NCBI GenBank assembly: GCA_934539295.1
Contig: CAKTCN010000026.1
Location: 1 to 51,200 of the forward strand
From: an uncultured Allosphingosinicella sp.
GTDB lineage: Bacteria > Pseudomonadota > Alphaproteobacteria > Sphingomonadales > Sphingomonadaceae
DNA: 51,200 nt
Direction of reading: 5' to 3'
The notes under the pieces are model-generated. The model was not told the origin of the DNA. It made no database searches and saw only the letters and a program-made list of their open reading frames with translations. Positions 26,304 through 35,208 of this stretch are shown here, piece after piece (position 1 is the stretch's first letter; each line of letters begins with the position of its first letter). The position numbers were made by a program, and so were the translations under genes.

Positions 26304-26936
26304 ATGATCGACACGCCCTCTGCTTCCCTCGCTTCGAACCGACCCGAGCGGTTCGACCCGGCACCCGTGCCCGCCATTCCGGACATTGAGTCGGCGAACC
26401 CGGACGAGGTCTCGGTGGAATATTCCCATTACCGTACCAGCCTCTCAAGGCACCGAACCGAGCTTTCGGAACATCGCACCGACCTATCCGAGTTCAGAAC
26501 CGACCTCTCGAGCAATCGAACCGAGATGTCGATGCGTAGGACCGGCATGTCGTTCCAGCGCACCCGGATGAGCGCCGATCGCACCCTGATGAGCGAGATC
26601 CGCACGTCGCTGTCGCTCATCGGCTTCGGCTTCACGATCTACCAGACATTCGACAAGCTGCGCGATGCGGGTGTGATCCAGGCGGCTGGTGCCCCGCGCA
26701 ACTTCGGCGTCGCGCTGATCGCACTCGGCGTGTTCCTGCTCGCGGGCGGGATCGTGCGCCACGTCCAGTTCGCGACCGATCTCAGGCACGTCCGCAGCCA
26801 AATGACGAAGGATGGGCTCGTCCATGGCGAGAGCGGCTTCCCACTGTCGGTAACGCTGGTGACCGCCATCGTGCTGATGGCGCTCGGCATCGCGGCGATC
26901 CTGGGCATCGCCTTCGATATCGCCTTGCTCGGCTAG
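26304..26936 (+). CDS. DUF202 (YidH-like) membrane protein with nine heptad repeats
   Basis: 210 residues. A proline-rich N-terminus is followed at residues 43-105 by nine contiguous 7-residue repeats of the form xRTxLSx or xRTxMSx (YRTSLSR, HRTELSE, HRTDLSE, FRTDLSS, NRTEMSM, RRTGMSF, QRTRMSA, DRTLMSE, IRTSLSL). The last two repeats are the known start of the DUF202 core (DRTLMSEIRTSLSLIGFGF), so the array looks like expansion of the native motif. Three membrane spans follow (about 106-122, 138-156, 184-208). The function of DUF202 is unknown. It begins 9 bp after the Omp85-like gene, and its end overlaps the convergent gene by 4 bp. Confidence 0.82.
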   Translation: MIDTPSASLASNRPERFDPAPVPAIPDIESANPDEVSVEYSHYRTSLSRHRTELSEHRTDLSEFRTDLSSNRTEMSMRRTGMSFQRTRMSADRTLMSEIRTSLSLIGFGFTIYQTFDKLRDAGVIQAAGAPRNFGVALIALGVFLLAGGIVRHVQFATDLRHVRSQMTKDGLVHGESGFPLSVTLVTAIVLMALGIAAILGIAFDIALLG

Positions 26937-28057
26937 AAGGCCTCTCCGATCCCCAGATAAACGCCTTGATCGTTCTTGCCGACCGCGATGTCGATCCTCA
27001 GCTGCACGTCATTGTCCTTGAACGGGAGGTAGCGCACGCCGATGCCCACCGAAGACAGCAGGTCACCATCCTCGATCAACCGGCGAGCTGATGGAGCGAT
27101 GCCCCCGATGCCTGCAAATGCGACGCCGCCCCATCTGGTCGAGAAGCGATGCCGCACCTCGCTTTGCAGCGCCCAGCTTGCCCGATCACGATACCGCCCC
27201 GACGGGTAGCCGCGCAGCGCCGCGCCAGAACCGAACAGACACAGGCCGTAATAGGGAACGTCGCCGCTGACTGCACAGACGTTCGCCGCCAGGGCGATGA
27301 CCGTATCCGGTCCTGCCGGCCCGTAGACCTTGCCCGAAAGCGTCAGCTTGTCGTGGTCGTAGCTGTTGCCAAGCGCGCCGATGCCGAACAGCCAGGTGGC
27401 AGTGAAGTTGATGCCGGCACGCGGCTGAGTGTGGCTGTCGCGCGTGTCATAGGAGATGCTCGGCCCTGCCAGGGACAAGGTGCTCTTCAGCTGATCGGCC
27501 GGAGGCGCCGGTACGCTCGAGCCTTCCTCCGGCTCGGCATCGTTGGTGAGGAGCTGGTAGCGGATGCCAACGAAGCCATGTTCGAACGCACGCAGCTGCG
27601 CGTGGAGCTTCAGCGCAAGCTTGTGATTGTCGAGATTGAGAGCCTCTCCCCTGTCGCCCGCCTCCTCGCCAATGCCGTAGAAACGGTCGTCGGCCTTCAG
27701 GTAGGATGCATCCGCCTCGATCCTGATCCGGTCATCGTTCAGGTAGATGGAGTGAAAGGTCCCAAGTCCCTTCGTTCCCCGCTTCGTCCATACGACGCCG
27801 CCGCCGCTGATCCATTGATGCGGCCCACCATTGGGGTTGTAGAATGCGACTGCGCCAGCGGCTAGGCCGAACCCCGAAGATGGGCTGCTGAATGGGACCG
27901 GAGCGACAATGACGTCCGGCTTTTTGCGCTGCGACTGGGGCGCTGGTTGCTCCTGGACGCTGGGTGACGGCTGAGCGCGGACAGGCAGCGTTCCGGCCAC
28001 GCTCGCGCAGATACCGGCAAGTAGGACGTGGGTCGGTCGGGATAAACTCGTTCCCAT
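26933..28057 (-). CDS. Omp85-superfamily outer-membrane barrel, POTRA-less, copy 2
   Basis: About 374 residues with a signal peptide ending PVRAQ and a barrel-only surface-antigen domain: PVPFSSPSSGFGLAAGAVAFYN, YDTRDSHTQPRAGINFTATW and the lid-loop GAALRGYPSGRYRDRASW, ending GVYLGIGEAF. Residue pattern and length follow the copy at 25134 closely. The start at 28057 gives a compact signal peptide and lies 33 bp behind an island motif; the frame stays open upstream to 28147. Convergent with the DUF202 gene. Confidence 0.78.
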   Translation of the reverse strand: MGTSLSRPTHVLLAGICASVAGTLPVRAQPSPSVQEQPAPQSQRKKPDVIVAPVPFSSPSSGFGLAAGAVAFYNPNGGPHQWISGGGVVWTKRGTKGLGTFHSIYLNDDRIRIEADASYLKADDRFYGIGEEAGDRGEALNLDNHKLALKLHAQLRAFEHGFVGIRYQLLTNDAEPEEGSSVPAPPADQLKSTLSLAGPSISYDTRDSHTQPRAGINFTATWLFGIGALGNSYDHDKLTLSGKVYGPAGPDTVIALAANVCAVSGDVPYYGLCLFGSGAALRGYPSGRYRDRASWALQSEVRHRFSTRWGGVAFAGIGGIAPSARRLIEDGDLLSSVGIGVRYLPFKDNDVQLRIDIAVGKNDQGVYLGIGEAF

Positions 28058-28090
28058 GAGGAGATTGTAACTGTCCCCATAAATGCTGAG

Positions 28091-28106
28091 CATCGGTATC
28101 AACCCT
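28091..28106 (-). promoter_or_regulatory. Island motif copy 16
   Basis: Minus-strand agggttgataccgatg, 33 bp before ATG 28057. Confidence 0.45.
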
Positions 28107-28199
28107 GAGCCCCCGCGCCTCCCATCTACCCCGTACGTCCTACCCATGGCTCCAGGGTCGCTGCCACGTGTTGCCTCAGGCTTTTCCTACCCGCCGCTC

Positions 28200-28215
28200 C
28201 GAAACTCTACGGATG
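28200..28215 (+). promoter_or_regulatory. Island motif copy 17
   Basis: cgaaactctacggatg, a weaker match whose right half fits, 57 bp before ATG 28273. Confidence 0.32.
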
Positions 28216-28272
28216 TCCATGATCGGTAAATGCGAGGAGGTTGCCGCTGGAGCCGAGCAGGAGGAGTGGCAA

Positions 28273-28674
28273 ATGAACCATCACGTAATCATTGCAGAGG
28301 GGACAGGGATCGATCTCATGCGCTCGCACGCGGGTCCCGCAACAAGAACCCGGTTCAGCTCATTGCGCCGACTGATCATGCCAGCCTGCCTATCAGCAGC
28401 CTGTCTGACAGCCGGGGCTTGCATGACCGCCGATGAGCGGCGCGCCAACACAGTCCAATATCGTTGCGCAAACGGGACCGACCTCGTCGTCACCTTCCAC
28501 GAAGACTTCGTCGAGACGCGCTACGGTGACGGCCGGAAGATGGATCTCCCACAAGTGAAGAGTGCCGAAGGATTTCTTTATCGAACAACCTGGCACGAGC
28601 TGAGGGGTGATCGCAGTCAGGTCAACTGGACCGTCGAAGCTCAACCGCCGATCCAATGCCGAGCTGGATCCTAA
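28273..28674 (+). CDS. MliC-like lysozyme-inhibitor domain protein
   Basis: 133 residues. After an N-terminal region with a late hydrophobic segment and the lipobox-like TAGAC comes an MliC-type domain of about 80 residues: VQYRCANGTDLVVTFHEDFVET, then DLPQVKSAEGFLYRTTWHELRG and the closing QPPIQCRAG, with the conserved first and last cysteines. MliC proteins are periplasmic or lipoprotein inhibitors of C-type lysozyme. ATG 28273 follows GGAGGAG; the frame is open upstream to 28168, and the true signal start could be as late as the Met at 28378. Last intact gene before the mobile-element remnants. Confidence 0.72.
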   Translation: MNHHVIIAEGTGIDLMRSHAGPATRTRFSSLRRLIMPACLSAACLTAGACMTADERRANTVQYRCANGTDLVVTFHEDFVETRYGDGRKMDLPQVKSAEGFLYRTTWHELRGDRSQVNWTVEAQPPIQCRAGS

Positions 28675-28873
28675 GCCTATGGTCCATATCTGCGCCGATG
28701 CAGCAGAGATCGATAGTATTTAGCTTGCCAATATCACGGACTGACCACCGAGTTTCATCAGATAAGTGCCAGAGAGCGTTCGGTGCGAGCCAAAAGCTCC
28801 TCTGGAGCAGCGATGGACGACGAACTGCTTTTGGGTACCAAAGCGTCCCGCTATGGCCGATGTGAGCAGAACG
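28675..28873. other. Intergenic segment without recognised gene
   Basis: About 200 bp with short open frames on both strands but no ribosome site, repeat, hairpin or family match that I can support. Together with the decayed frame up to 29134 it forms a 460-bp stretch lacking an intact gene. Confidence 0.4.
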
Positions 28874-29134
28874 TCACAACAGTTCATCGCGCCTTGGCGC
28901 CGGATCTCGGCACCACAGCCCACTTGCGTCGAAGATCGACACGGCACCTCGGACTGCGCTCGCTGACGGATCAAGCAATCTGTGCATCCAGATACTGGCG
29001 CACGGCGCGAAGGTCATCAAGCCTCCCCTACAGCATTCGATCGAGCGCACTTCCACCGCCGAATGGATACGCAGCGTTCCGTCTTCGAACCCAAGCATCT
29101 GCCCGGGTAGAAACGGGTAGTAGCGTGTTGATCG
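28874..29134 (-). pseudogene. Decayed reading frame, possibly a transposase N-terminus
   Basis: On the minus strand, just inside the IS3-type element end, one frame reads RYYPFLPGQMLGFEDGTLRI and then degenerates into unlikely sequence, while a second frame picks up LDDLRAVRQYLDAQIA before a stop. This looks like the start of a real protein broken by a frameshift and truncated. The layout (a short strand region with G-x-x-x-x-F-x-D-G, then a helix with QYLD) is reminiscent of the N-terminal region of TnsB/Mu-type transposases (Tn7 TnsB also has a QYLD segment about there), which would fit the Tn7-like end at 29808-29898. The family match is by eye and weak. The original start is lost at the IS junction. 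Confidence 0.3.
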
Positions 29135-29810
29135 TGACGTGCTCCCCTTTTCTCCTCCACTCATAAGTAGAGTCCGGGGTTGCCAGGGTGCCCTAGCGGG
29201 TTGGGTTGTGCAACCCGCCTGGCAGCATCGGCGAGCGTCAGCCCGCCTATCCCGCTATGCGGCCGCACGTGGTTGTAGTCGTCGCGCCATGCACGCAGCA
29301 CCGACCGCGCATGGCTCAGGGACGCGAACAGCGTCTCGTTCAGGCATTCGTCGCGCAAGCGACCATTAAAGCTCTCGACGTAGCCGTTCTGCTGCGGCTT
29401 GCCCGGCGCAATGTAATGCCACTCGATCTGCCGGTCCTGCGACCAGCGCAGGATTGCCAGGCTGGTCAGATCGGTCCCGTTGTCGCTGACGATCATCAGC
29501 GGCTTGCCGCGCACTGCGATGATCGCATCGAGCTCGCGCGCAACACGAGCACCCGAGAGCGACGTATCGACCACCAGCGCGAGGTTCTCCCGCGTGAAGT
29601 CGTCCACCACCGCAAGGATGCGGATACGCCGGCTGCACACCAGCGTGTCGCTGACGAAGTCCAGGCTCCACCGCTGGTTCGGCCCTTGCGGCAACGCCAT
29701 CGGTGCCCGTGTGCCCATCGCTCGCTTGCGGCCCCGTCGGCGGCGCACACGCAGGTTCTCCTCGCGATATAGCCGCAGCACCTTGTATCAGACCGGAAGG
29801 GAGCACGGGA
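29135..29810 (-). mobile_element. IS3-family element, internally deleted
   Basis: Terminal inverted repeats bracket this segment: tgacgtgctcccc at 29135-29147 and gggagcacg at 29799-29807 (reverse complement of cgtgctccc). The TGA...-type end is normal for the IS3 family. Between them lies only the 3' two thirds of orfB; orfA and the orfB start are missing, so the element is about 0.68 kb instead of roughly 1.2-1.3 kb. The join appears to lie near 29786-29788, where orfB sequence meets the sequence beside the other end. It cannot transpose alone. It sits inside or against the 20-bp-spaced repeats of another element. Confidence 0.65.
29161..29781 (-). pseudogene. IS3-family transposase OrfB, 5'-truncated
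   Basis: 206 residues of the integrase-core (rve) domain of an IS3-family OrfB. The catalytic DDE triad is complete and correctly spaced: D41 in WSLDFVSD, D100 in IVSDNGTD and E136 in [12 protein letters not shown], with 35 residues between the last two. The C-terminal [15 protein letters not shown] block is intact. The N-terminal HTH_21 region and the orfA frameshift partner are absent, so the remaining GTG at 29781 is not a native start and the product should be inactive. The closest IS3 subgroup is probably IS407-like, judged from the protein pattern only. Confidence 0.85.
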
Positions 29811-29902
29811 ATAACTCAACCAACTAATTCCAGACTCAACTAACCTTTTCCAGACTCAGCTAGATATTTCCAGACTCAGCTAACTTTTCCCATTCTCAGA
29901 CG
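29808..29902 (-). repeat. Five repeats at 20-bp spacing: Tn7-like (or IS21-like) element end
   Basis: Three 15-bp copies, ttccagactcaacta at 29828, ttccagactcagcta at 29848 and again at 29868, start exactly 20 bp apart. Degenerate copies stand at the same phase at 29808 (sharing actcaac) and 29888 (tcccattctcag). The outer boundary is probably the CA at 29897-29898, that is 5'-TGAGAATGGG on the minus strand. Arrays of about 20-bp repeats over about 90 bp at one end are typical of Tn7-like right ends (overlapping TnsB sites); IS21-family ends also carry multiple repeats. The end lies 24 bp from the glmS stop, the Tn7 insertion position. The terminal TGA rather than TGT leaves the IS21 alternative open. 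Confidence 0.6.
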
Positions 29903-29922
29903 CCCGGCCATCGGCATCCAAT

Positions 29923-31746
<1,824 letters not shown>

Positions 31747-31753
31747 CTGACTT

Positions 31754-33118
31754 CTACTCCCTCGTCTGTTTCTTGGCAGCCACCGTCTCGCGGAAGCGCG
31801 CCGCGCGTCCCGGCTTCTCGACCTGCTCGCCGCGTGCGATCGCGATCGCGTCCCCGGCCACGTCACGCGTGATGACCGATCCCGCCCCTATAAGGGCGCC
31901 GTCGCCAATCTTGACGGGCGCGACCAGGGCACTGTTGGAGCCGATGAAGGCGCCCTTCCCGATCACGGTCGAATATTTGCCAAAGCCGTCATAATTGCAG
32001 GTGATAGTGCCTGCACCAATATTGGCGCCAGCACCCACCTGGGCATCCCCGATATAGCTGAGATGGTTCGCCTTGGCGCCGGCACCCAGGCGCGCCTTCT
32101 TCAGTTCGACAAAATTGCCGACCTTGGCGCCTTCCCCGATCTCGGCACCGGGACGCAGACGCGCATAAGGGCCGATCTCGGCACCCGGTTCGACCCGCGC
32201 GCCTTCGATATGGCTGAAGGCATGGATGGTGACCCGCTCGCCGATCTCGACGCCGGGGCCGAACACGACATTGGGCCCGACCACCGTGTCGCGCCCGACG
32301 GCCGTGTCGTGGGCGAACCAGACGGTTTCCGGTGCAATCAAGGTCACGCCCGCATCCATCGCCGCGATCCGGCGGCGGCGCTGCCATTCCGCCTCGACCG
32401 CCGCCAGCTCGACGCGGCTGTTGACGCCCGCCATCTGCCAGGCCTCCGCCTCGATCACCGCCGATACGCGGCCGTCCGCCGCGGCCAGCATGACGATGTC
32501 GGGCAGATAATATTCGCCGGCCGCATTGTCGTTGCCGACCCGCTTCAGCAGCGCGAACAGGTCGGCCGCCTTCACCGCCATCATGCCGGAATTGCAAAGG
32601 TCGATTGCGCGCTCTGCCTCGGTCGCGTCCTTATATTCCACCATCTTGGCAATGATGCCGTCCGCACCTGCGATGATCCGGCCGTAGCGGAGCGGATCGT
32701 CGGGCCGGAAGCCGACCACCACGATCGCGGGTGCATCAGGCGCGTGCAGACGGTCCAGCATCTGCGTCATGGTGGCGGGCGAGACCAGCGGCGTGTCGCC
32801 ATAGAGGATCAGCACGTCCCCGTCGAAGCCGGCCAGCGCATTTTCTGCCTGCAGCACGGCATGCGCGGTGCCAAGCTGTTCCTCCTGTACGGCCGCGATG
32901 CCGCCGCGTGCTGCCACCAACGGCTCGACCTGCTCGCGCCCGGCGCCCAGCACGACCACCGTGTGCGCCGGCGCCATGCCGGCCAGTCCGCCGAGCAGGT
33001 GGTCGAGCATCGGCTTGCCTGCCACGGGATGCATGACCTTGTGCAGGTCCGACTTCATGCGCGTGCCCTTGCCCGCGGCAAGGACAATGGCGGCGAACGG
33101 GCGTGGAGGCTGCGTCAT
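31754..33118 (-). CDS. glmU: Bifunctional UDP-GlcNAc pyrophosphorylase / GlcN-1-P acetyltransferase
   Basis: 454 residues. The N-terminal nucleotidyltransferase domain has the signature LAAGKGTRMKSDLHKVMHP; the C-terminal left-handed beta-helix shows hexapeptide repeats (IGPYARLRPGAEIGEGAKVG, shortened to its IGPYARLRPG start) and the acetyl-CoA-binding end. It acetylates GlcN-1-P and joins it to UTP, giving UDP-GlcNAc for peptidoglycan and lipid A. ATG 33118 starts MTQPPRPFAAIVLAAGKG, the expected N-terminus; the frame is open to 33148. First gene of the glmU-glmS operon and divergent from gph. Confidence 0.97.
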   Translation of the reverse strand: MTQPPRPFAAIVLAAGKGTRMKSDLHKVMHPVAGKPMLDHLLGGLAGMAPAHTVVVLGAGREQVEPLVAARGGIAAVQEEQLGTAHAVLQAENALAGFDGDVLILYGDTPLVSPATMTQMLDRLHAPDAPAIVVVGFRPDDPLRYGRIIAGADGIIAKMVEYKDATEAERAIDLCNSGMMAVKAADLFALLKRVGNDNAAGEYYLPDIVMLAAADGRVSAVIEAEAWQMAGVNSRVELAAVEAEWQRRRRIAAMDAGVTLIAPETVWFAHDTAVGRDTVVGPNVVFGPGVEIGERVTIHAFSHIEGARVEPGAEIGPYARLRPGAEIGEGAKVGNFVELKKARLGAGAKANHLSYIGDAQVGAGANIGAGTITCNYDGFGKYSTVIGKGAFIGSNSALVAPVKIGDGALIGAGSVITRDVAGDAIAIARGEQVEKPGRAARFRETVAAKKQTRE

Positions 33119-33177
33119 CAGCCGCCCTTCGCACGATAAACTTGCCATTTCCAGATGGCCGAACCAAAGGCGCCGCC

Positions 33178-33843
33178 ATGACCTCCATCCCCTTCGACCT
33201 GGTCGTGTTCGACCTGGACGGCACGCTGGCCGACACCATTCCGGACGTGGCGCCTTCGCTCAACCATGCGCTGGCGAGCCTTGGCCGCGCCCCGATCCCC
33301 CTGGATGAAGTGCGCGACCTCGTCGGCCATGGCAGCCGCGACCTGGTTCGCCGCGGCCTGGAGCGCAGTGGTCCGGCGAGCGACGCCTTGATCGACGAGG
33401 GACTGGAGCTGTTCACACGTTATTATCTCGACAATATCTGCGTGCACACGAAGGCCTATGACGGCGCGGCGGACGTGCTGGACAGGCTTGGGGCGCAGGG
33501 CGTGCGGCTGGCGGTCTGCACGAACAAGCTGGAGGCGCCGACTCGCAGCCTGCTGGATGCCTTGGGCTGGACCAGCCATTTCTCCGCGATCGTGGGCGGC
33601 GACACCCTGCCGCAGCGCAAGCCCGACCCGGAGCATCTGCGGGAAACCATCCGCCGTGCAGGCGGCGGGCGCGCCGTCATGGTGGGCGATTCGATCGTCG
33701 ACGTGGCGACTGCGCGGGCAGCCTCCGTTCCCGTCGTGGCCGTCGGCTTCGGCTATGCCGACCGGCCTGTCGAGGCGCTCGGGGCGGATTTCGTCATCGA
33801 TGACTATGCGGAGCTTGCCGAGGCATTGACGAAGCTGCACTGA
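33178..33843 (+). CDS. gph: Phosphoglycolate phosphatase (HAD family)
   Basis: 221-residue HAD hydrolase. Motif I is VFDLDGTLADT near the N-terminus, motif II lies in LAVCTNKLEAPTRSLL, motif III is the lysine in PQRKPDPEHL and motif IV is MVGDSIVDVATARAA. Length and cap-domain type fit Gph, which salvages 2-phosphoglycolate. ATG 33178 gives MTSIPFDLVVFDLDGT; the frame is open to 33103 but that part overlaps the glmU promoter side. The stop overlaps the ATG of the kinase gene (TGATG), so the two are translationally linked. Other HAD sugar phosphatases are a lesser possibility. Confidence 0.88.
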   Translation: MTSIPFDLVVFDLDGTLADTIPDVAPSLNHALASLGRAPIPLDEVRDLVGHGSRDLVRRGLERSGPASDALIDEGLELFTRYYLDNICVHTKAYDGAADVLDRLGAQGVRLAVCTNKLEAPTRSLLDALGWTSHFSAIVGGDTLPQRKPDPEHLRETIRRAGGGRAVMVGDSIVDVATARAASVPVVAVGFGYADRPVEALGADFVIDDYAELAEALTKLH

Positions 33844-35141
33844 TGTCGGGACCGCAGCGAGGAGAGTCGATGCCCGACCGGACAGCAGGGGCAATGGGTG
33901 CCGGCCTCGCCATATTGGGCGGGCTGATCCTCGCTTCGCTGGCCGGTGCGCCGATCGGTGCCGCCATTCTTGCCCTGGCCGGGGGGCTGGTTGCCGGCGC
34001 ACTGGTGTTGATCAAGCCGTCACCGGTCGTGAGCGAGAGCCCCGCGCCAACCGCATCCGTCCCGGCCAGCCCTGTCCTGCCCGATGCCGGCGCGATCCTG
34101 GGGTCGGTTGACGAACCCATGCTGATCGTCCGCAACCGCCGTGTGCTGATGGCCAATGAAGCGGCTCGCAAGTTGCTGGGCGAGCATATCGAGGGCGTGG
34201 ATGTGCGCCTGGCCATCCGCCACCCGGCGGCGGCCGAGCGCCTCGCCAGTGCCGCGCCTGACGAGCCCACAGACATGATGGTCAAGACCGAGCTTGTCGG
34301 CATCGGCGATCGCGACCGGCGCTGGGAAATGGCGACGACGCTGCTGGAGGACGGCAGCCGGCTGGTGCGCCTTACCGACCGTAGCGATGTCCATGCGACG
34401 GAGCAGATGCGCGGCGATTTCGTGGCCAATGCCAGCCACGAGCTGCGGACGCCTCTCGCCACCCTGCTCGGCTTCCTCGAGACGCTGGAGGACGAGGATG
34501 CAGCATCCGACCCGAAGGTGCGGACCCGTTTCCTCGGCATCATGACCGAGGAGGCGCGCCGCATGCAGCAGCTTGTCGACGATCTCATCTCCCTGTCCCG
34601 GATCGAGGCAGAGCGTTTCAGCGCGCCACGCGAGTCCGTCGCCCTGCTGCCGCTGATCGATGAGGTGCGCACCGGCTGCCGCCATGTCATCGAGGAAAAG
34701 GCCAGCGCGATCGAGATCGACAATGGCGAGATTGCGCCGGCCGTGCTCGGCGACAGGTCGCAGCTGCTCCAGCTCGTCCAGAATCTCGTCATCAATGCGC
34801 TGAAATATGGTCGTGCGGGCACGCCCGTGCGGATCCGCTTCGACGATGCCGGGCCGGACATGTTGCGCATGGCGGTGATCGATGAAGGCGAAGGCGTCGC
34901 GCCCGAGCATCTGCCCCGACTCACCGAGCGCTTCTATCGCGTCGATGCCGGGCGAAGCCGTTCGGTGGGCGGAACCGGCCTCGGCCTCGCCATCGTCAAG
35001 CACATCGTCAGCCGGCATCGTGGCCGGCTGGAATTTCGCTCCACGCTCGGCAAGGGAACCAGCGTGCGTGTGTATATGCCGAAGGCGCCCGCAGAGAGCG
35101 CAGAGCCTGTGTCATCAAACAGTCATACGATTGTAACTTAA
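33843..35141 (+). CDS. phoR: Phosphate-regulon sensor histidine kinase
   Basis: 432 residues: two N-terminal membrane spans close together (about 17-36 and 38-57), a PAS-like region (SVDEPMLIVRNRRVLMANEAA), HisKA with phospho-acceptor His199 in FVANASHELRTPL and a HATPase_c domain (NLVINALKYG, DEGEGVAPEHL, GGTGLGLAIVKHI). Position directly before pstSCAB-phoU-phoB identifies it as PhoR, which phosphorylates PhoB when phosphate is scarce. ATG 33843 overlaps the gph stop; ATG 33870 has a better ribosome site (GAGGAGAG) and may be the real start, which would leave the spans intact. A Pho box lies in its last 33 bp. Confidence 0.93.
   Translation: MSGPQRGESMPDRTAGAMGAGLAILGGLILASLAGAPIGAAILALAGGLVAGALVLIKPSPVVSESPAPTASVPASPVLPDAGAILGSVDEPMLIVRNRRVLMANEAARKLLGEHIEGVDVRLAIRHPAAAERLASAAPDEPTDMMVKTELVGIGDRDRRWEMATTLLEDGSRLVRLTDRSDVHATEQMRGDFVANASHELRTPLATLLGFLETLEDEDAASDPKVRTRFLGIMTEEARRMQQLVDDLISLSRIEAERFSAPRESVALLPLIDEVRTGCRHVIEEKASAIEIDNGEIAPAVLGDRSQLLQLVQNLVINALKYGRAGTPVRIRFDDAGPDMLRMAVIDEGEGVAPEHLPRLTERFYRVDAGRSRSVGGTGLGLAIVKHIVSRHRGRLEFRSTLGKGTSVRVYMPKAPAESAEPVSSNSHTIVT
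35109..35137 (+). promoter_or_regulatory. Pho box, three direct repeats
   Basis: Three 7-bp repeats on an 11-bp period: GTGTCAT (35109-35115), CAGTCAT (35120-35126) and TTGTAAC (35131-35137), separated by CAAA and ACGA. This matches the PhoB site (CTGTCAT repeats with 4-bp spacers). It ends 71 bp before the pstS start and lies wholly within the 3' end of the phoR coding region. Confidence 0.8.
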
Positions 35142-35208
35142 AACACGCCTAAGCGACCTAGCGGCATCGCGGGGGCTGGCTAGGCCGGCGCACGAAAGGG
35201 CATTCGAG

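Noticed and set aside
29828..29882. CRISPR-like array (15-bp units at 20-bp spacing)
   Set aside because: Units are too short and the spacers only 5 bp; there are no cas genes nearby. A transposon-end array explains it better.
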